A stretch of 64,000 nucleotides of DNA. It comes from CAVRZR01 sp964354215 (GTDB lineage: Bacteria; Actinomycetota; Coriobacteriia; Anaerosomatales; CAVRZR01). Where the stretch lies: contig CAYGYT010000001.1 of the NCBI GenBank assembly GCA_964354215.1, positions 161,419 through 225,418 of the forward strand, in the 5' to 3' direction. A program made the position numbers and the translations under genes. Of the stretch, positions 1 through 8,832 are shown piece by piece (position 1 is the stretch's first letter; every line of letters starts with the position of its first letter). Below the pieces are notes generated by a model that saw only the letters and a program-made list of their open reading frames with translations, made no database searches and was not told where the DNA came from.

Positions 1-48
1 GTCGGCATGCGGTCGCGCGCCGGGGCGTTCCTCGGCTCGGCCACGTGA
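1..48 (+). CDS. C-terminal tail of a gene cut by the window edge (possible)
   Basis: Frame 1 is open from the first base to a TGA at 46-48 and gives a 15-residue tail ending FLGSAT. Every third codon position before the stop is G or C, as in the real genes of this window, whereas the next 390 bases lose that bias. This is the only reason to call it coding; no product can be named. Confidence 0.35.
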   Translation, partial: VGMRSRAGAFLGSAT

Positions 49-436
49 AGCCCGACCGCGCCGGTGGTGCTTGGCGCGCCCGGACCGCTCCCTCCCTCGT
101 CGCAAGGATTTGGCACTGTCCGACGTAGGACGCGCGCGCGGGTTCGCGCGACGCAGTGGGATTGCCCACCCCATGATCCAGCCACCTTAGCCTTCGCCTT
201 AAGCCGGCGAGGGCTGTTCTACCCATTGGCGTCTCTCGACATTTCCGGGCAGTGGCCTGTGTTCGAACAGGAGCCGCACCGTAACGGACGGAGCGCTTCT
301 GTGGTGTCAACGCTCGCCAGACGCGGCGAGCACAGGAATCGTACACCCGCGTTTGTGGACGGCGCAACCAAATGCGCTGCTCGGACGCGCCGCCGAGCAC
401 GTGCGCAGTGTACACAAGCCGTCCGCGCGTGCTCTG
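49..436. other. Intergenic stretch with no recognised gene
   Basis: About 390 bases with several overlapping open frames but no convincing codon bias, start site or motif. A short GC hairpin (CGCGCG, loop GGTT, CGCGCG) lies at 135-150 and could end the minus-strand HAD gene, but it has no T run. A TTCGAA near 263 resembles a tRNA T-loop, yet no cloverleaf can be built around it. Confidence 0.4.
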
Positions 437-1342
437 CTACAACCCGCGCGCTTCCAGCCACAAGCGGGCGAATTCCGCCCACCCGTGCCCCTGGCGCGCG
501 CGGGTGACGTACGCGTTGGGCGTGGCTGCCACGCCCACAGCGAGTGCCGGTGAGTCGAGCCCGTTCGCCACGAGGGCGAACAGGCCCACCGAATCGGCCA
601 TCTCCAAGTCGCTCGCAGAGTCGCCGATCGCCGCAGCCTGCCCGGGTCGCAGGCCCCGCGCCGCGAGGTCCTCGGCAAGTGCGCGCGCCTTTGACGCACC
701 CTTGGGCACCAAGTGGTACGCGTGGATCTGCTCGACGCCTGTCAGGCCGTGCCGAGGCGGGTGGATGATCCCGTTGTCGACGAACCCGATCGGCAGCGCG
801 AGCGAGTCGAGCACGGCTTGCGCCGCGTCCACGTCAACCTCGCCGCGCAGGATGTGCGTTGCGAGCCGGTCGCGGTCCCACGGGAAATGACGCTCGATAC
901 GACCGGGGAACGCGGTCTGCAGGGCGTCGAGGGCGCCCGCCTGCTCGATCGCCTCGTACGGCGTGAGGTGCTCGGGTACGAGGTCGGGCGGCCAGTCACC
1001 GGTGCTGTAGGTCATGGTGCGCTCGCGGCCGACGGATCGGATGCAGCCGACCTCGCCGATGAAATCGGTCCAGCCCAGAAGCCGCGTGTTCTCGGCGAGC
1101 TGAATGGCGTTGCGTCCCGAGACCATGACCACGGTCAGGGCCGCCCGGTTCACCGCAACCACGGCCTCGACCGTCTCGAGCGTGGGTTCGCCGCGGTCGT
1201 CCGTGAGCACGCTGGCGCCCCGGCCAAGCAGCGTCCCGTCGAGGTCGGTGTAGAGGATCTCTATGCCCGCGAGGGCTTCGAGCGCCTCCGGCGATTCGGC
1301 GAGAAGGCGCGGCGCGCTGGGGCCTGGGCTATCACTGTTCAT
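437..1342 (-). CDS. HAD-superfamily hydrolase, subclass IIB (MPGP phosphatase-like)
   Basis: Cytosolic phosphatase-like protein of about 301 residues. Motif I is DLDGTLL near the N-terminus (Asp nucleophile and acid/base Asp), and motif IV near the C-terminus is IGDSASDLEMA, the GDxxxD signature of HAD phosphatases. The cap inserted between them fits the Cof/mannosyl-3-phosphoglycerate phosphatase branch (IIB), which acts on phosphosugars; the actual substrate cannot be read from sequence. I chose the internal ATG at 1342 over an upstream in-frame ATG at 1405 because homology starts just after it and the extra 21 residues look like noise. It diverges from the acetyltransferase gene across about 160 bases, which must hold both promoters. 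Confidence 0.8.
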   Translation of the reverse strand: MNSDSPGPSAPRLLAESPEALEALAGIEILYTDLDGTLLGRGASVLTDDRGEPTLETVEAVVAVNRAALTVVMVSGRNAIQLAENTRLLGWTDFIGEVGCIRSVGRERTMTYSTGDWPPDLVPEHLTPYEAIEQAGALDALQTAFPGRIERHFPWDRDRLATHILRGEVDVDAAQAVLDSLALPIGFVDNGIIHPPRHGLTGVEQIHAYHLVPKGASKARALAEDLAARGLRPGQAAAIGDSASDLEMADSVGLFALVANGLDSPALAVGVAATPNAYVTRARQGHGWAEFARLWLEARGL

Positions 1343-1503
1343 GGAACCGATGATAGCGCGGAGGGCGGGTGCGCCGGACAACGCACTCAGATTCGTGCGC
1401 CGCACTGCGCGACACGGTATAAGGATAGAATCGGCGACGGTGCCTCAAGCCTGGCAAGGTACCGGCCTGCCCCGCGACCCTCACAACTCGAGCTGGAGTG
1501 ACG

Positions 1504-2112
1504 ATGCGCGACCCGTTCGAAATGCCCTTCCCTCAGTACCGCTGCCCGACGTGCGGCAAAGACCTGCCGCTGAACGAGGCGCGCATGATGGTGACGTGTG
1601 CCGAGCACCAGAGGAACGAGCCGATCGCGTTCTCAGTCCGCGAGGCCAAGCCGGCCGACAAGCACGACATCGAGGAGATCTGCGACCGAGCACTCGGAGA
1701 GACCGACGTCGACGTCTTCGGCAAGACGTTCGATGTGCTCTCCGGTCTGAACCTCGTAGCGCAGGCCGACGGTGCGTTTGCCGGCCTGCTCGCGTGCGCC
1801 GTCGAGGGCGGCAGCCTCGCAATCGTGCTCCTCTCGGTCTACCCGGACTTCCAGGGCCAAGGCGTGGGGAATGCGCTCCTGGATGCGGCCGACACGCTTG
1901 CTGCCGCGAGGCGGCTCCCATTCCTTCGCGCGGCCGCGAGCAACGACGACATCCCGCAGCTCTACTTCTATCAGCGCCACGGCTTCGCTATCGACGAGAT
2001 AGCCGTGGGGGCGGTCGCCGACCAGCTCGGCTCGGTGGTCGCCGGGTTCTCGGGCATCCCCGTGCGAGACGAGATCCGCCTTCGGCGGGCCGTCTGTGCG
2101 AAGGAGAGCTGA
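1504..2112 (+). CDS. GNAT-family acetyltransferase with N-terminal zinc ribbon
   Basis: About 202 residues. The first 45 carry CPTCGKDLP and a later C-x2-H pair, a likely one-zinc ribbon; the rest is a GNAT fold with the acetyl-CoA pyrophosphate loop QGQGVG and a typical 'YFYQRHGF' C-terminal block. The family transfers an acetyl group from acetyl-CoA to an amine; the target here is unknown. ATG at 1504 is preferred over GTG at 1498 because GGAG at 1495-1498 then sits 5 bases upstream. It lies 47 bases before the ABC importer operon on the same strand and could be co-transcribed with it. The ribbon fused to GNAT is a less common layout and may serve target recognition. Confidence 0.8.
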   Translation: MRDPFEMPFPQYRCPTCGKDLPLNEARMMVTCAEHQRNEPIAFSVREAKPADKHDIEEICDRALGETDVDVFGKTFDVLSGLNLVAQADGAFAGLLACAVEGGSLAIVLLSVYPDFQGQGVGNALLDAADTLAAARRLPFLRAAASNDDIPQLYFYQRHGFAIDEIAVGAVADQLGSVVAGFSGIPVRDEIRLRRAVCAKES

Positions 2113-2159
2113 CCGCACGATCGCGCGGCACACACGCCGACACGTCTCAAGGAGGCTTC

Positions 2160-3200
2160 ATGCGTCGCCAGACCAACGGCATCGCCCGTCTGCTGCTCGT
2201 AGTGGCACTTGGTGCCGCGCTCTCGGCCGTCGGCTGTGCCGAGCAGGCAGCAACGCCTGAGCCGGACAAGCTCGCGCCTGCCGCAGACCCCATCCCGGTC
2301 AAGATCGGCACACTTCCTACGGAGGACTCGCTCCCGTTGTGGGTCGCCGAGCAGGAAGGTCTCTTCACGGCTGCCGGCCTGCCGAGCGTCGAGATCGTGG
2401 TGTTCCAGTCGGCGCAGGAGCGCGACGCAGCGCTCGCGGCGCGCGCGATCGACGGCTTCATGGGCGACATCATCGCTGCGGCCAATCTCGAGGCCGGTGG
2501 AACGCCCGTGACGATCGCGACGATCATGCTCGGTGCGACTCAGGCGCAGGGCCGGTTCGGGATCGTCGCTCCCAAGAGCTGGACCGACGGTACCGGCGCC
2601 GATGCGCTCGCGCGGCTCGCGAACGTGCCGGTCGGCACCTCTTCGGCGACCATCCAGGAGTACGTGCTCGATGGCCTCATGCGTCAAGCCGGTGTGTCGA
2701 GTGACCAGGTCAAGGTAGAAGAGGTCAAGAAGGTGCCCGTCCGCTTCGAGCTCCTCATGCAGGGCAAGCTCAAGGCGGCGGCACTCCCCGAGCCGTTCCT
2801 CTCGCTCGCCGTACTCCAGGGCGCCAAGCTCCTCGCCGACGACACTACCGCTACGCCCGCCGGATTCGGGAACGAGAACCTGTCGCAAACGATCCTGCTG
2901 TTCTCGGATACGTTCCTCTCCAAGACGGGCGGCGTCGAGTCCGAAGTAGCGATCAAGGAAGCGTGGGATGAGGCGGTCGCGCTCATCAACAAGGACCCGA
3001 ACGCGTACCGCGCGCTGCTCGTCGAGAAGGCGCGGCTTCCCGAGCCGCTCAAGGATTCCTACCAGGTCAACACCTACCCGACGGCGCAACTGCCCACGGA
3101 GGCGCAGGTGCAGGCGGTGACGGACTGGATGAAGCAGCGCGGCTACCTGAAGCAGGACGTCACCTACACGGACCTCACGGTCGTCATGCCCGCGAAGTAG
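2160..3200 (+). CDS. ABC importer substrate-binding lipoprotein (SsuA/NMT1-like)
   Basis: 346 residues with a lipoprotein signal (basic MRRQ start, hydrophobic stretch, lipobox AVGC at about residue 26), so the mature protein is anchored outside the membrane. The body reads as a type 2 periplasmic-binding fold of the SsuA/TauA/NMT1 class (IGTLPTEDSLPLWVAEQEGLF near the start is characteristic). AAGGAGG at 2149-2155 fixes the ATG. It is the first gene of a three-gene importer; ligands in this class include sulfonates, nitrate and thiamine precursors, and nothing in the sequence or neighbours picks one. It lacks the CCCFC motif of THI5 proteins, so HMP uptake is not favoured. Confidence 0.88.
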   Translation: MRRQTNGIARLLLVVALGAALSAVGCAEQAATPEPDKLAPAADPIPVKIGTLPTEDSLPLWVAEQEGLFTAAGLPSVEIVVFQSAQERDAALAARAIDGFMGDIIAAANLEAGGTPVTIATIMLGATQAQGRFGIVAPKSWTDGTGADALARLANVPVGTSSATIQEYVLDGLMRQAGVSSDQVKVEEVKKVPVRFELLMQGKLKAAALPEPFLSLAVLQGAKLLADDTTATPAGFGNENLSQTILLFSDTFLSKTGGVESEVAIKEAWDEAVALINKDPNAYRALLVEKARLPEPLKDSYQVNTYPTAQLPTEAQVQAVTDWMKQRGYLKQDVTYTDLTVVMPAK

Positions 3201-3221
3201 GCGGATTTGCGCCGGCTGCCC

Positions 3222-4046
3222 ATGGCTTCACTCACCCTCGAGTCGCTCGGAGTCACGTACGCGGGTACGGATCGCGAGGTCGAAGCGCTCTCGGATGTCA
3301 CGCTGTCGCTCGCCCAGGGCGAGCCGGTCGCCGTCATCGGTCCGTCGGGCTGCGGGAAGACCACCTTGCTGCTCGCCGCCGCGGGATTGCTCGCGCCCAC
3401 GGCCGGCCGAGTCCTTGTCGGGGGAGCACCGCTCTCGGGTGTGCGGCGCACGACCGCGCTCATCCTCCAGGACTTCGGTCTGTTCCCTTGGAAGAACGTG
3501 TTTCACAATGCTGGGCTCGGACTCGAGATTCGAGGGCACGGGCGCTCTGAGCTGCGCGAGCGCGTCATGGCGGCGCTCGACCAGGTGGGGCTCGCCGAGT
3601 TTGAGCGAGCGTACCCGGGCGAGCTTTCCGGCGGCATGCGACAACGGCTCGCTCTTGCCCGCGCGCTCGCACTCGAAGCCGACCTGCTGCTCATGGACGA
3701 GCCGCTCTCGGCGCTCGACGCGCTCACACGCGAGGACCTGCAGGACGTACTGCTGGCGCTCTGGCAGAAGCGAGGGCATACGTGCGTTCTCGTGACGCAT
3801 TCGATCGAGGAGGCGGTGTACCTCGGCCGCCGAGTGGTCGTGCTCACTCCACGCCCCGGGCGCATCGCCGCGATCGTGGACAACCCCATGATGGGCGAGT
3901 CCGGGTATCGCGAAAGCCGCGAGTTCTACGAGCGGGCCGTCGAGCTCAGACGGCTGCTTGCCGAGGAGGGTGCCGTGCACGCGGGCGTCGGCCCGAGATC
4001 CGGTCCCGGGGGCTCTCCGGACCGCGAACCAGGTCCGCGCTCATGA
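3222..4046 (+). CDS. ABC importer ATP-binding protein (SsuB/TauB-like)
   Basis: 274 residues. Walker A GPSGCGKTT, Q-loop in LQDFGLFPW, signature LSGGMRQR, Walker B LLLMDEP with D-loop SALD and H-loop THS are all present, so it is an intact ATPase. The Q-loop context and size match the nitrate/sulfonate/taurine importer subfamily. The ATG at 3222 is chosen over a TTG at 3207. The stop overlaps the permease start by ATGA, showing translational coupling. The last about 25 residues are Gly/Pro/Arg-rich and probably disordered. Confidence 0.9.
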   Translation: MASLTLESLGVTYAGTDREVEALSDVTLSLAQGEPVAVIGPSGCGKTTLLLAAAGLLAPTAGRVLVGGAPLSGVRRTTALILQDFGLFPWKNVFHNAGLGLEIRGHGRSELRERVMAALDQVGLAEFERAYPGELSGGMRQRLALARALALEADLLLMDEPLSALDALTREDLQDVLLALWQKRGHTCVLVTHSIEEAVYLGRRVVVLTPRPGRIAAIVDNPMMGESGYRESREFYERAVELRRLLAEEGAVHAGVGPRSGPGGSPDREPGPRS

Positions 4047-4795
4047 GTCCCTTCGCACGGAAAGCGCTCGGCTACGTGGGCGCGGTCGTCGTGCTGCTTG
4101 CGGGTTGGGAGCTGCTTTCACTAGCGGTGGACTCGCCCGCGCTCCCGCCACCCACCGCAGCCCTCCCGGCGTTCGTGGCGCTGTTCGCGGATATCCTCCC
4201 CCAGATCGCGATCAGCGCCTGGCGCGTCGTGGCGGCCCTCGCGCTCGGCAGCGTGCTTGCGGTACCGCTCGGCCTCGCGCTCGGGCGCTCGCCGCGCGCA
4301 GATGCCGTCGCCGCCCCGATCGTCTTCCTCAGCTATCCCGTTCCCAAAGTGGTCTTCCTGCCGGTGGTGATCATCTTGCTCGGTCTTGGGAGCCTGTCCA
4401 AGATTGTGCTCATCACGCTCATCGTCTTCTTCCAGATCCTCGTCACGGCCCGCGATGCCGCCCGGGCGATCCCGCCGGCGTCCGTGCTGTCGGTGCGCTC
4501 GCTCGGAGCCGACACGCTGCAAGTGTTCCGGCACGTTGTCTACCCTGCCGCACTCCCGGACATCTTCACGGCGCTCCGGATCGGGAGCGGAACGGCCGTC
4601 GCGGTGCTCTTCCTTGCCGAGGCCTGGGCGGGTTCGGACGGCCTGGGCTGGTACATCGTCGACGCGTGGGGCCGCATCGACTACGAGGCGATGTTCGCGG
4701 GGATTCTCGGCATGGCGCTTCTCGGCGTGCTGTTGTACGAGGGGCTCGAAGCGCTCGAAGCTCGCATGTGCCGATGGACGCGGGTGGAGCGGTAG
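4043..4795 (+). CDS. ABC importer permease (SsuC/TauC-like)
   Basis: 250 residues with about six hydrophobic segments, fitting a BPD_transp_1 permease. The EAA-type loop that docks on the ATPase is visible as a GA-x-F-x-VVYPAALPDIF stretch about two thirds along. It forms the membrane channel for the preceding binding protein and ATPase; ATGA overlap with the ATPase gene confirms an operon. The homologous systems import small organic or inorganic anions; the substrate here is undetermined. Confidence 0.9.
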   Translation: MSPFARKALGYVGAVVVLLAGWELLSLAVDSPALPPPTAALPAFVALFADILPQIAISAWRVVAALALGSVLAVPLGLALGRSPRADAVAAPIVFLSYPVPKVVFLPVVIILLGLGSLSKIVLITLIVFFQILVTARDAARAIPPASVLSVRSLGADTLQVFRHVVYPAALPDIFTALRIGSGTAVAVLFLAEAWAGSDGLGWYIVDAWGRIDYEAMFAGILGMALLGVLLYEGLEALEARMCRWTRVER

Positions 4796-4807
4796 AAGGC
4801 GCAGCCC

Positions 4808-5047
4808 TCAGCTGCGGCGGTACGCGTCCAGAAACGCATCGCGGTCTATTCCAGCGAGTCGGCACGCAGTGCGAAGCGTCGACCCTTTGATAGTGCGATG
4901 GTTCGGCAGCGTCATCGTCGTGGGCGTGCCGTCGGATGCGAAGCCTCGCAGTGAGATGTGCTCGCCGGTGCGGACAACGCCAAAACCGAGAGACCGAAGC
5001 GTTGCGAGCACCCTCGAGAGCGGTGCGTCGCGGGGCCAGGGACTCAA
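4808..5047 (-). CDS. hicA: HicA-type mRNA interferase toxin
   Basis: 79 residues of the HicA/YcfA double-stranded RNA-binding fold: a GFGVVRTGEHISLR-like core with the expected histidine, then TLPNHRTIKGSTLR and a C-terminal helix. HicA toxins cleave mRNA and are held by HicB. The start is TTG at 5047, overlapping the hicB stop as TTGA, so translation is coupled to and probably weaker than the antitoxin. Gene order (antitoxin first) is the reverse of the textbook hicAB order but is common in HicB-lk pairs. Confidence 0.8.
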   Translation of the reverse strand: MSPWPRDAPLSRVLATLRSLGFGVVRTGEHISLRGFASDGTPTTMTLPNHRTIKGSTLRTACRLAGIDRDAFLDAYRRS

Positions 5048-5283
5048 CCAAGGCTGACGGTATCCTCTGCCACGAACGCATCGAGCACAGGCGACTCGTC
5101 GAAGGCATCGCTGCCGAATGTCTCGATGTGGAAGAGAAGTGCGGAACGCGCGTCGGCGATTGCCTCCTCCGGGGTGTCCCCCTCGCCGACGACCGCACCG
5201 TTCACTCCGAGAGGGTAGGCAACGAAGCCGTCCTCATGCTGCTCTACGAGGATCTTGACGCGCTGGAGCATGGCTTCATCCAT
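5044..5283 (-). CDS. hicB: HicB-type antitoxin
   Basis: 79 residues with the HicB partial RNase H-like core: EDGFVAYPLGVNGAVVGEGDT followed by PEEAIADARSAL. Its role is to bind and block HicA. No C-terminal DNA-binding domain (HTH or ribbon-helix-helix) is visible, so autoregulation would need another factor. ATG at 5283 has GGGAG 4 bases upstream. A TATACT at 5302-5307 on this strand is a plausible -10 box. Confidence 0.78.
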   Translation of the reverse strand: MDEAMLQRVKILVEQHEDGFVAYPLGVNGAVVGEGDTPEEAIADARSALLFHIETFGSDAFDESPVLDAFVAEDTVSLG

Positions 5284-5393
5284 CTCCCGTGGGTGTGGGC
5301 GAGTATAGCACCGTCCCTTGTCACCTCCTCTGAACTGACGGTGCCATCCGGATCCTAACCCGGCATGTCCGCTTTCCTACCGACGGTGACGGT

Positions 5394-5625
5394 CAGGAAC
5401 TCCACGACCACTTCACGGTGACCTCAGTCGACGTCTTCGGCTCCTTTGCTCGCGGAGAGCAGCTCCCTGAGAGCGATGTGGAGTCTGCGCGACAGGATCG
5501 TGCACTACTACTTCGGGCTGAGCGACACGGCGCTCCTCCTTGTCGTTCGCGAGGCGGTTCCAGGTGTTCTGCCCCCTCTCAGCACACTGCTCGCCCAGAT
5601 TGACGCAGAGGCGGAGGACAACTAG
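5394..5625 (+). pseudogene. Decayed MNT-HEPN (MntA/HepT-like) toxin-antitoxin relic
   Basis: Two fragments in different frames abut. In the frame of 5394-5483 the sequence reads a minimal nucleotidyltransferase core (VFGSFARGEQLPESDVE, the GS-x10-D-type MNT signature) preceded by a fitting FTVTS strand. From 5482 the next frame reads SLRDRIVHYYFGLS and then a helix ending at TAG 5623-5625, which is the C-terminal half of a HEPN/DUF86 protein with its Rx4H motif. The whole middle (MNT C-terminus and HEPN N-terminus, perhaps 130 residues) is missing and the MNT part has no start codon. This is what an internal deletion of a type VII MntA-HepT operon would leave. It sits next to hicBA. Confidence 0.65.
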
Positions 5626-5698
5626 CCGCAAAGAGGCCGCGCGTGGGCATACTCTCCGAGGAACCGCTTCGCGCGGCGCGTTCCGAGGAGGTGGAGAG

Positions 5699-6322
5699 AT
5701 GTTCGCCGATCGGGTCGATGCCGGCCGACAGCTTGCCCGAGCGCTCGGGCGATTTGCCGACGCGCCCGATGCGGTCGTGCTCGGGGTGCCCCGCGGTGGC
5801 GTGGTAGTTGCCGCCGAAGTCGCGAATGCACTCCGTCTGCCGCTTGACGTCGTCGTGGCGTCGAAGGTCGGAGCGCCCGGCAACCCCGAGTATGCCGTGG
5901 GCGCGGTCGCCCCGGACGGCATCGTCACGCCCAATGAGCGGAGCGGCTACACCGCCGACGACCTGCAGCCTCTCGCGCAACCGGTGCATGCCAAGATCGC
6001 GCACCGGCTCGACGCGTTTCGCGGTGGCCGAGGCGAGCTCGACGTCTCAGGGAAGACCGCCATCGTCGTCGACGACGGCATTGCGACCGGTCTTACCGCA
6101 CGCGCCGCATTAGAGTATCTGCGCCGCCGAGGAGCGGGGCACATCGTCGTGGCCACGCCGGTCATGCCTCCGGAGTCGGCTCACATGCTCCGGCAGATTG
6201 CCGATGAGGTGATCGCTCTCGACACACCGTCGCTGTTCTGGGCGGTCGGGCAGTTCTACAAGCACTTCGATCAGACCGATGACTCTGAGGTCGTACGGTT
6301 GCTCGCGGAGGCGCGAACATAG
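5699..6322 (+). CDS. Phosphoribosyltransferase family protein
   Basis: 207 residues. The PRPP-binding loop VVDDGIATG lies at residues 123-131, preceded by two hydrophobic residues and followed by TARAAL as in type I PRTases, and the N-terminal VLGVPRGGVVVAAEVA block matches the ComF/erythromycin-esterase-associated PRTase group (often annotated as 'phosphoribosyltransferase' of the YhcW/PRTase-like family). The base substrate is unknown. ATG at 5699 is preferred because GAGGAGGTGGAG lies directly upstream; an open frame continues to 5540 but overlaps the HEPN relic. Confidence 0.82.
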   Translation: MFADRVDAGRQLARALGRFADAPDAVVLGVPRGGVVVAAEVANALRLPLDVVVASKVGAPGNPEYAVGAVAPDGIVTPNERSGYTADDLQPLAQPVHAKIAHRLDAFRGGRGELDVSGKTAIVVDDGIATGLTARAALEYLRRRGAGHIVVATPVMPPESAHMLRQIADEVIALDTPSLFWAVGQFYKHFDQTDDSEVVRLLAEART

Positions 6323-6380
6323 GAGCACCGGCCGCCGTCGGCAAGAGCGGCGCGGCCAACGCGGCGAGCGAAGCCGGCGG

Positions 6381-6998
6381 CTAGCGGAGCAGGTTCGCGC
6401 CTGCCATGAGCGCAACGACGCCCATCGCCGCGATGATGGCGCCCGAGACGCGGTTGATCGTACGCATGGCGCGCACGCCCACGCGTTCGCGCATCATGCC
6501 CACGACGCCGGACAGCAGCAGCCACCACGCGGCCGAGCCGCAGAAGACGCCGAGCACGAGCCACGCGGCCTCGACAGTGCCTCCTCCCGTGCCCGCGAGC
6601 CCGAGGCCGGCGAACACCGCGGCGAACGCGATAATCGTCGATGGGTTCGTGAGGGTGAGCGCAAAGGTGGACGCGTAGGCGGGCCAGATGCGGGCCGTGT
6701 CTTCGGCGGTGCACTCGGTGGGCTCGGCGAGGAACGTGCGCCAGCCCAGGTACAGCAGAATGACACCGCCCACGATTCGCAGCCATGCTGCCTGCTCGAC
6801 CAGAACGGCTGTCACCGCCGTCAGCCCGAAGGCCGCTGTCGCACCGTAGACTGCGTCAGCCGAGGCGGCGCCAAGCCCGGTTGCGAGCCCGATCACGCGC
6901 CCGTGCGCGAGCGTCCGACGGATGCAGAGCACGCCGATCGCCCCCACGGGCGCAGCGATCGCGAAACCGATGAGTACTCCTCGGTAGAAGTACGGCAT
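6381..6998 (-). CDS. LysE/RhtB-family amino-acid exporter
   Basis: 205 residues, about six membrane segments. The N-terminus GFAIAAPVGAIGVLCIRRTL is the LysE signature (G-x3-G-x-PG/VG then RR-x-L), and the family exports basic or neutral amino acids and similar metabolites by proton antiport. AAGGAG five bases before the ATG supports the start. It diverges from the MFS pump gene with 84 bases between, so the two may share a control region. Confidence 0.82.
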   Translation of the reverse strand: MPYFYRGVLIGFAIAAPVGAIGVLCIRRTLAHGRVIGLATGLGAASADAVYGATAAFGLTAVTAVLVEQAAWLRIVGGVILLYLGWRTFLAEPTECTAEDTARIWPAYASTFALTLTNPSTIIAFAAVFAGLGLAGTGGGTVEAAWLVLGVFCGSAAWWLLLSGVVGMMRERVGVRAMRTINRVSGAIIAAMGVVALMAGANLLR

Positions 6999-7082
6999 CG
7001 CGCTCCTTGGTCCGGACGTTGGCGTGCTAGCATGCGCAGCTTAGGCGATGATACAGGGACGATTCACACCCGAAGGAGCCCC

Positions 7083-8777
7083 ATGGCCCGGCGCACTCGC
7101 CCCGCCCCCGTTTGCCGAGAAGACGAGACCTTCTTCCAGAAGTGGGGGAGCCTGCTCGTACTGAGCCTCGCACTCGCGATCATCCTGATCGACGTCACGC
7201 TGCTCAACGTGTCGCTCAAGGCGATCATCGAGGACCTGGACACCGACATCCAGTCGGTCCAGTGGGTCATCACAGCGTACTCGCTCACACTGGCGGCTCT
7301 CACCATCACGGGCGGACGCCTCGGCGACCTCTATGGCCGCAAGCGCATGTTCATGTTCGGCGCGGTGCTGTTCGGGATCGGATCGTTCATCGCTTCGATC
7401 TCGCAAAGCGTGCCGCAGCTCATCATCGGCGAGTCGATCATCGAGGGCGTGGGAGCCGCGCTCATGATGCCGGCGACCGCATCGCTGCTCGTCTCGAAGT
7501 TCCGCGGGCGCGATCGCGCCATCGCGTTCGGCGTCTGGGGCGGCGTTGCCGGCGCTTCCACGGCGATCGGTCCGCTGCTCGGCGGCTGGCTCACCACCAA
7601 CTACAGCTGGCGCTGGGGCTTCCGCATCAACCTGTTCGTCGTCGCCGTGCTGCTCATCGGCTCGGTGCTCATCGACGAGTGCTTCGACACCGAGGAGAAG
7701 CGCGATCTCGACTGGATCGGTGTCTTCCTGTCGTCCTCCGGGCTGTTCGCGCTCGTGTTCGGCATCATCGAATCGAGCACCTATGGCTGGGTCTACGCCA
7801 AGAAGCCGTGGGAAGCGTTCGGGAACACGTACGAACTCGCCGGCTACTCGATCAGCCTCTTCGCGATCGCGGCAGGCGTCATCTTGCTCACGCTGTTCAT
7901 GCTGTGGGAGCGCCACGTCGAGCGCGCTGGCCGCACGCCTCTCGTGTCGCTCGAGCTCTTCTTGAACCGCCAGTTCACGTCAGGGGCATCCACGACCGCG
8001 GTGGTCTCGATGGGCCAGGCGGGACTCATCTTCTCGATCCCGATCTTCATGCAGGCCGTTCGAGGCGCGACCGCGTTCGAGACCGGCCTTGTGCTGCTGC
8101 CGTCCTCGATCGCGGCATTCGTCGCGGCACCCACGGGTGCCGTGCTCTCACAGCGCATTCCGCCGAAGCGGATCATCCAGTTCGGACTGGTACTCAACAT
8201 GATCTCGTATCTGATGCTCCGTCAGGCGCTCACCGTAGATGCCACCGGGGTGGATCTGATCCCGGGTCTCGTTGTGCAGGGCATAGGCCTTGGCGTCGTG
8301 CTGGCGCAGATCAGCAACGTGACGCTCTCGGCGGTCTCGGTCCAGCAGGCAGGCGAGGCGTCAGGGGTGAGCAACACCTTCCGGCAGCTGGGCGCCACCC
8401 TCGGCACCGCGATCATCGGCGCGCTCATCTTGGGCTCCATCAGCACCGGCCTCGTCGACGGGCTCAAGGCGAGCCCGGTCATCCCGGATCAGTTCAAGGG
8501 GCAGATCTCGAGCATGGTCGAGGAGCAGTCCTCCGCGGTCGAGTTCGGGAGCGGCGCGCGGCTGCCGGGGCAGGTGCCGCAGGCCATCAAAGACGAGATC
8601 ACCAAGGTGAGCCACCAGGCGATCACCGACGCGAACGACGAAGCGCTGCTCTGGGGTGCCGTGATCGCTCTGTTCGGCCTCGTGGCGTCGATCTGGCTGC
8701 CGGGTGGGCGTGACCTCGAGCGCGACGAGAGTGCCGCACACCACTCGGATGCGGACGAGGTGGCTGCCGAGGCGTGA
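7083..8777 (+). CDS. MFS drug transporter, DHA2 (14-TM, EmrB/QacA) family
   Basis: 564 residues with about 14 hydrophobic segments. Motif A appears as GRLGDLYGRKR between TM2 and TM3, and antiporter motif C as GVAGASTAIGPLLGGWL in TM5, placing it with proton-coupled multidrug exporters. AAGGAG at 7073-7078 supports the ATG. A hydrophilic loop of about 60 residues lies between the last two segments, as in QacA-type proteins. No dedicated regulator is adjacent; the LysE-type exporter is divergent. Confidence 0.9.
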   Translation: MARRTRPAPVCREDETFFQKWGSLLVLSLALAIILIDVTLLNVSLKAIIEDLDTDIQSVQWVITAYSLTLAALTITGGRLGDLYGRKRMFMFGAVLFGIGSFIASISQSVPQLIIGESIIEGVGAALMMPATASLLVSKFRGRDRAIAFGVWGGVAGASTAIGPLLGGWLTTNYSWRWGFRINLFVVAVLLIGSVLIDECFDTEEKRDLDWIGVFLSSSGLFALVFGIIESSTYGWVYAKKPWEAFGNTYELAGYSISLFAIAAGVILLTLFMLWERHVERAGRTPLVSLELFLNRQFTSGASTTAVVSMGQAGLIFSIPIFMQAVRGATAFETGLVLLPSSIAAFVAAPTGAVLSQRIPPKRIIQFGLVLNMISYLMLRQALTVDATGVDLIPGLVVQGIGLGVVLAQISNVTLSAVSVQQAGEASGVSNTFRQLGATLGTAIIGALILGSISTGLVDGLKASPVIPDQFKGQISSMVEEQSSAVEFGSGARLPGQVPQAIKDEITKVSHQAITDANDEALLWGAVIALFGLVASIWLPGGRDLERDESAAHHSDADEVAAEA

Positions 8778-8832
8778 GGGAAGACGATCCTCGCTACCGC
8801 CCTCGGTCTGATCGAGTGTGTGACATGAGAAT

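Noticed and set aside
255..280. tRNA-like T-loop (GTTCGAAC)
   Set aside because: No acceptor, D or anticodon stems can be formed around it on either strand.
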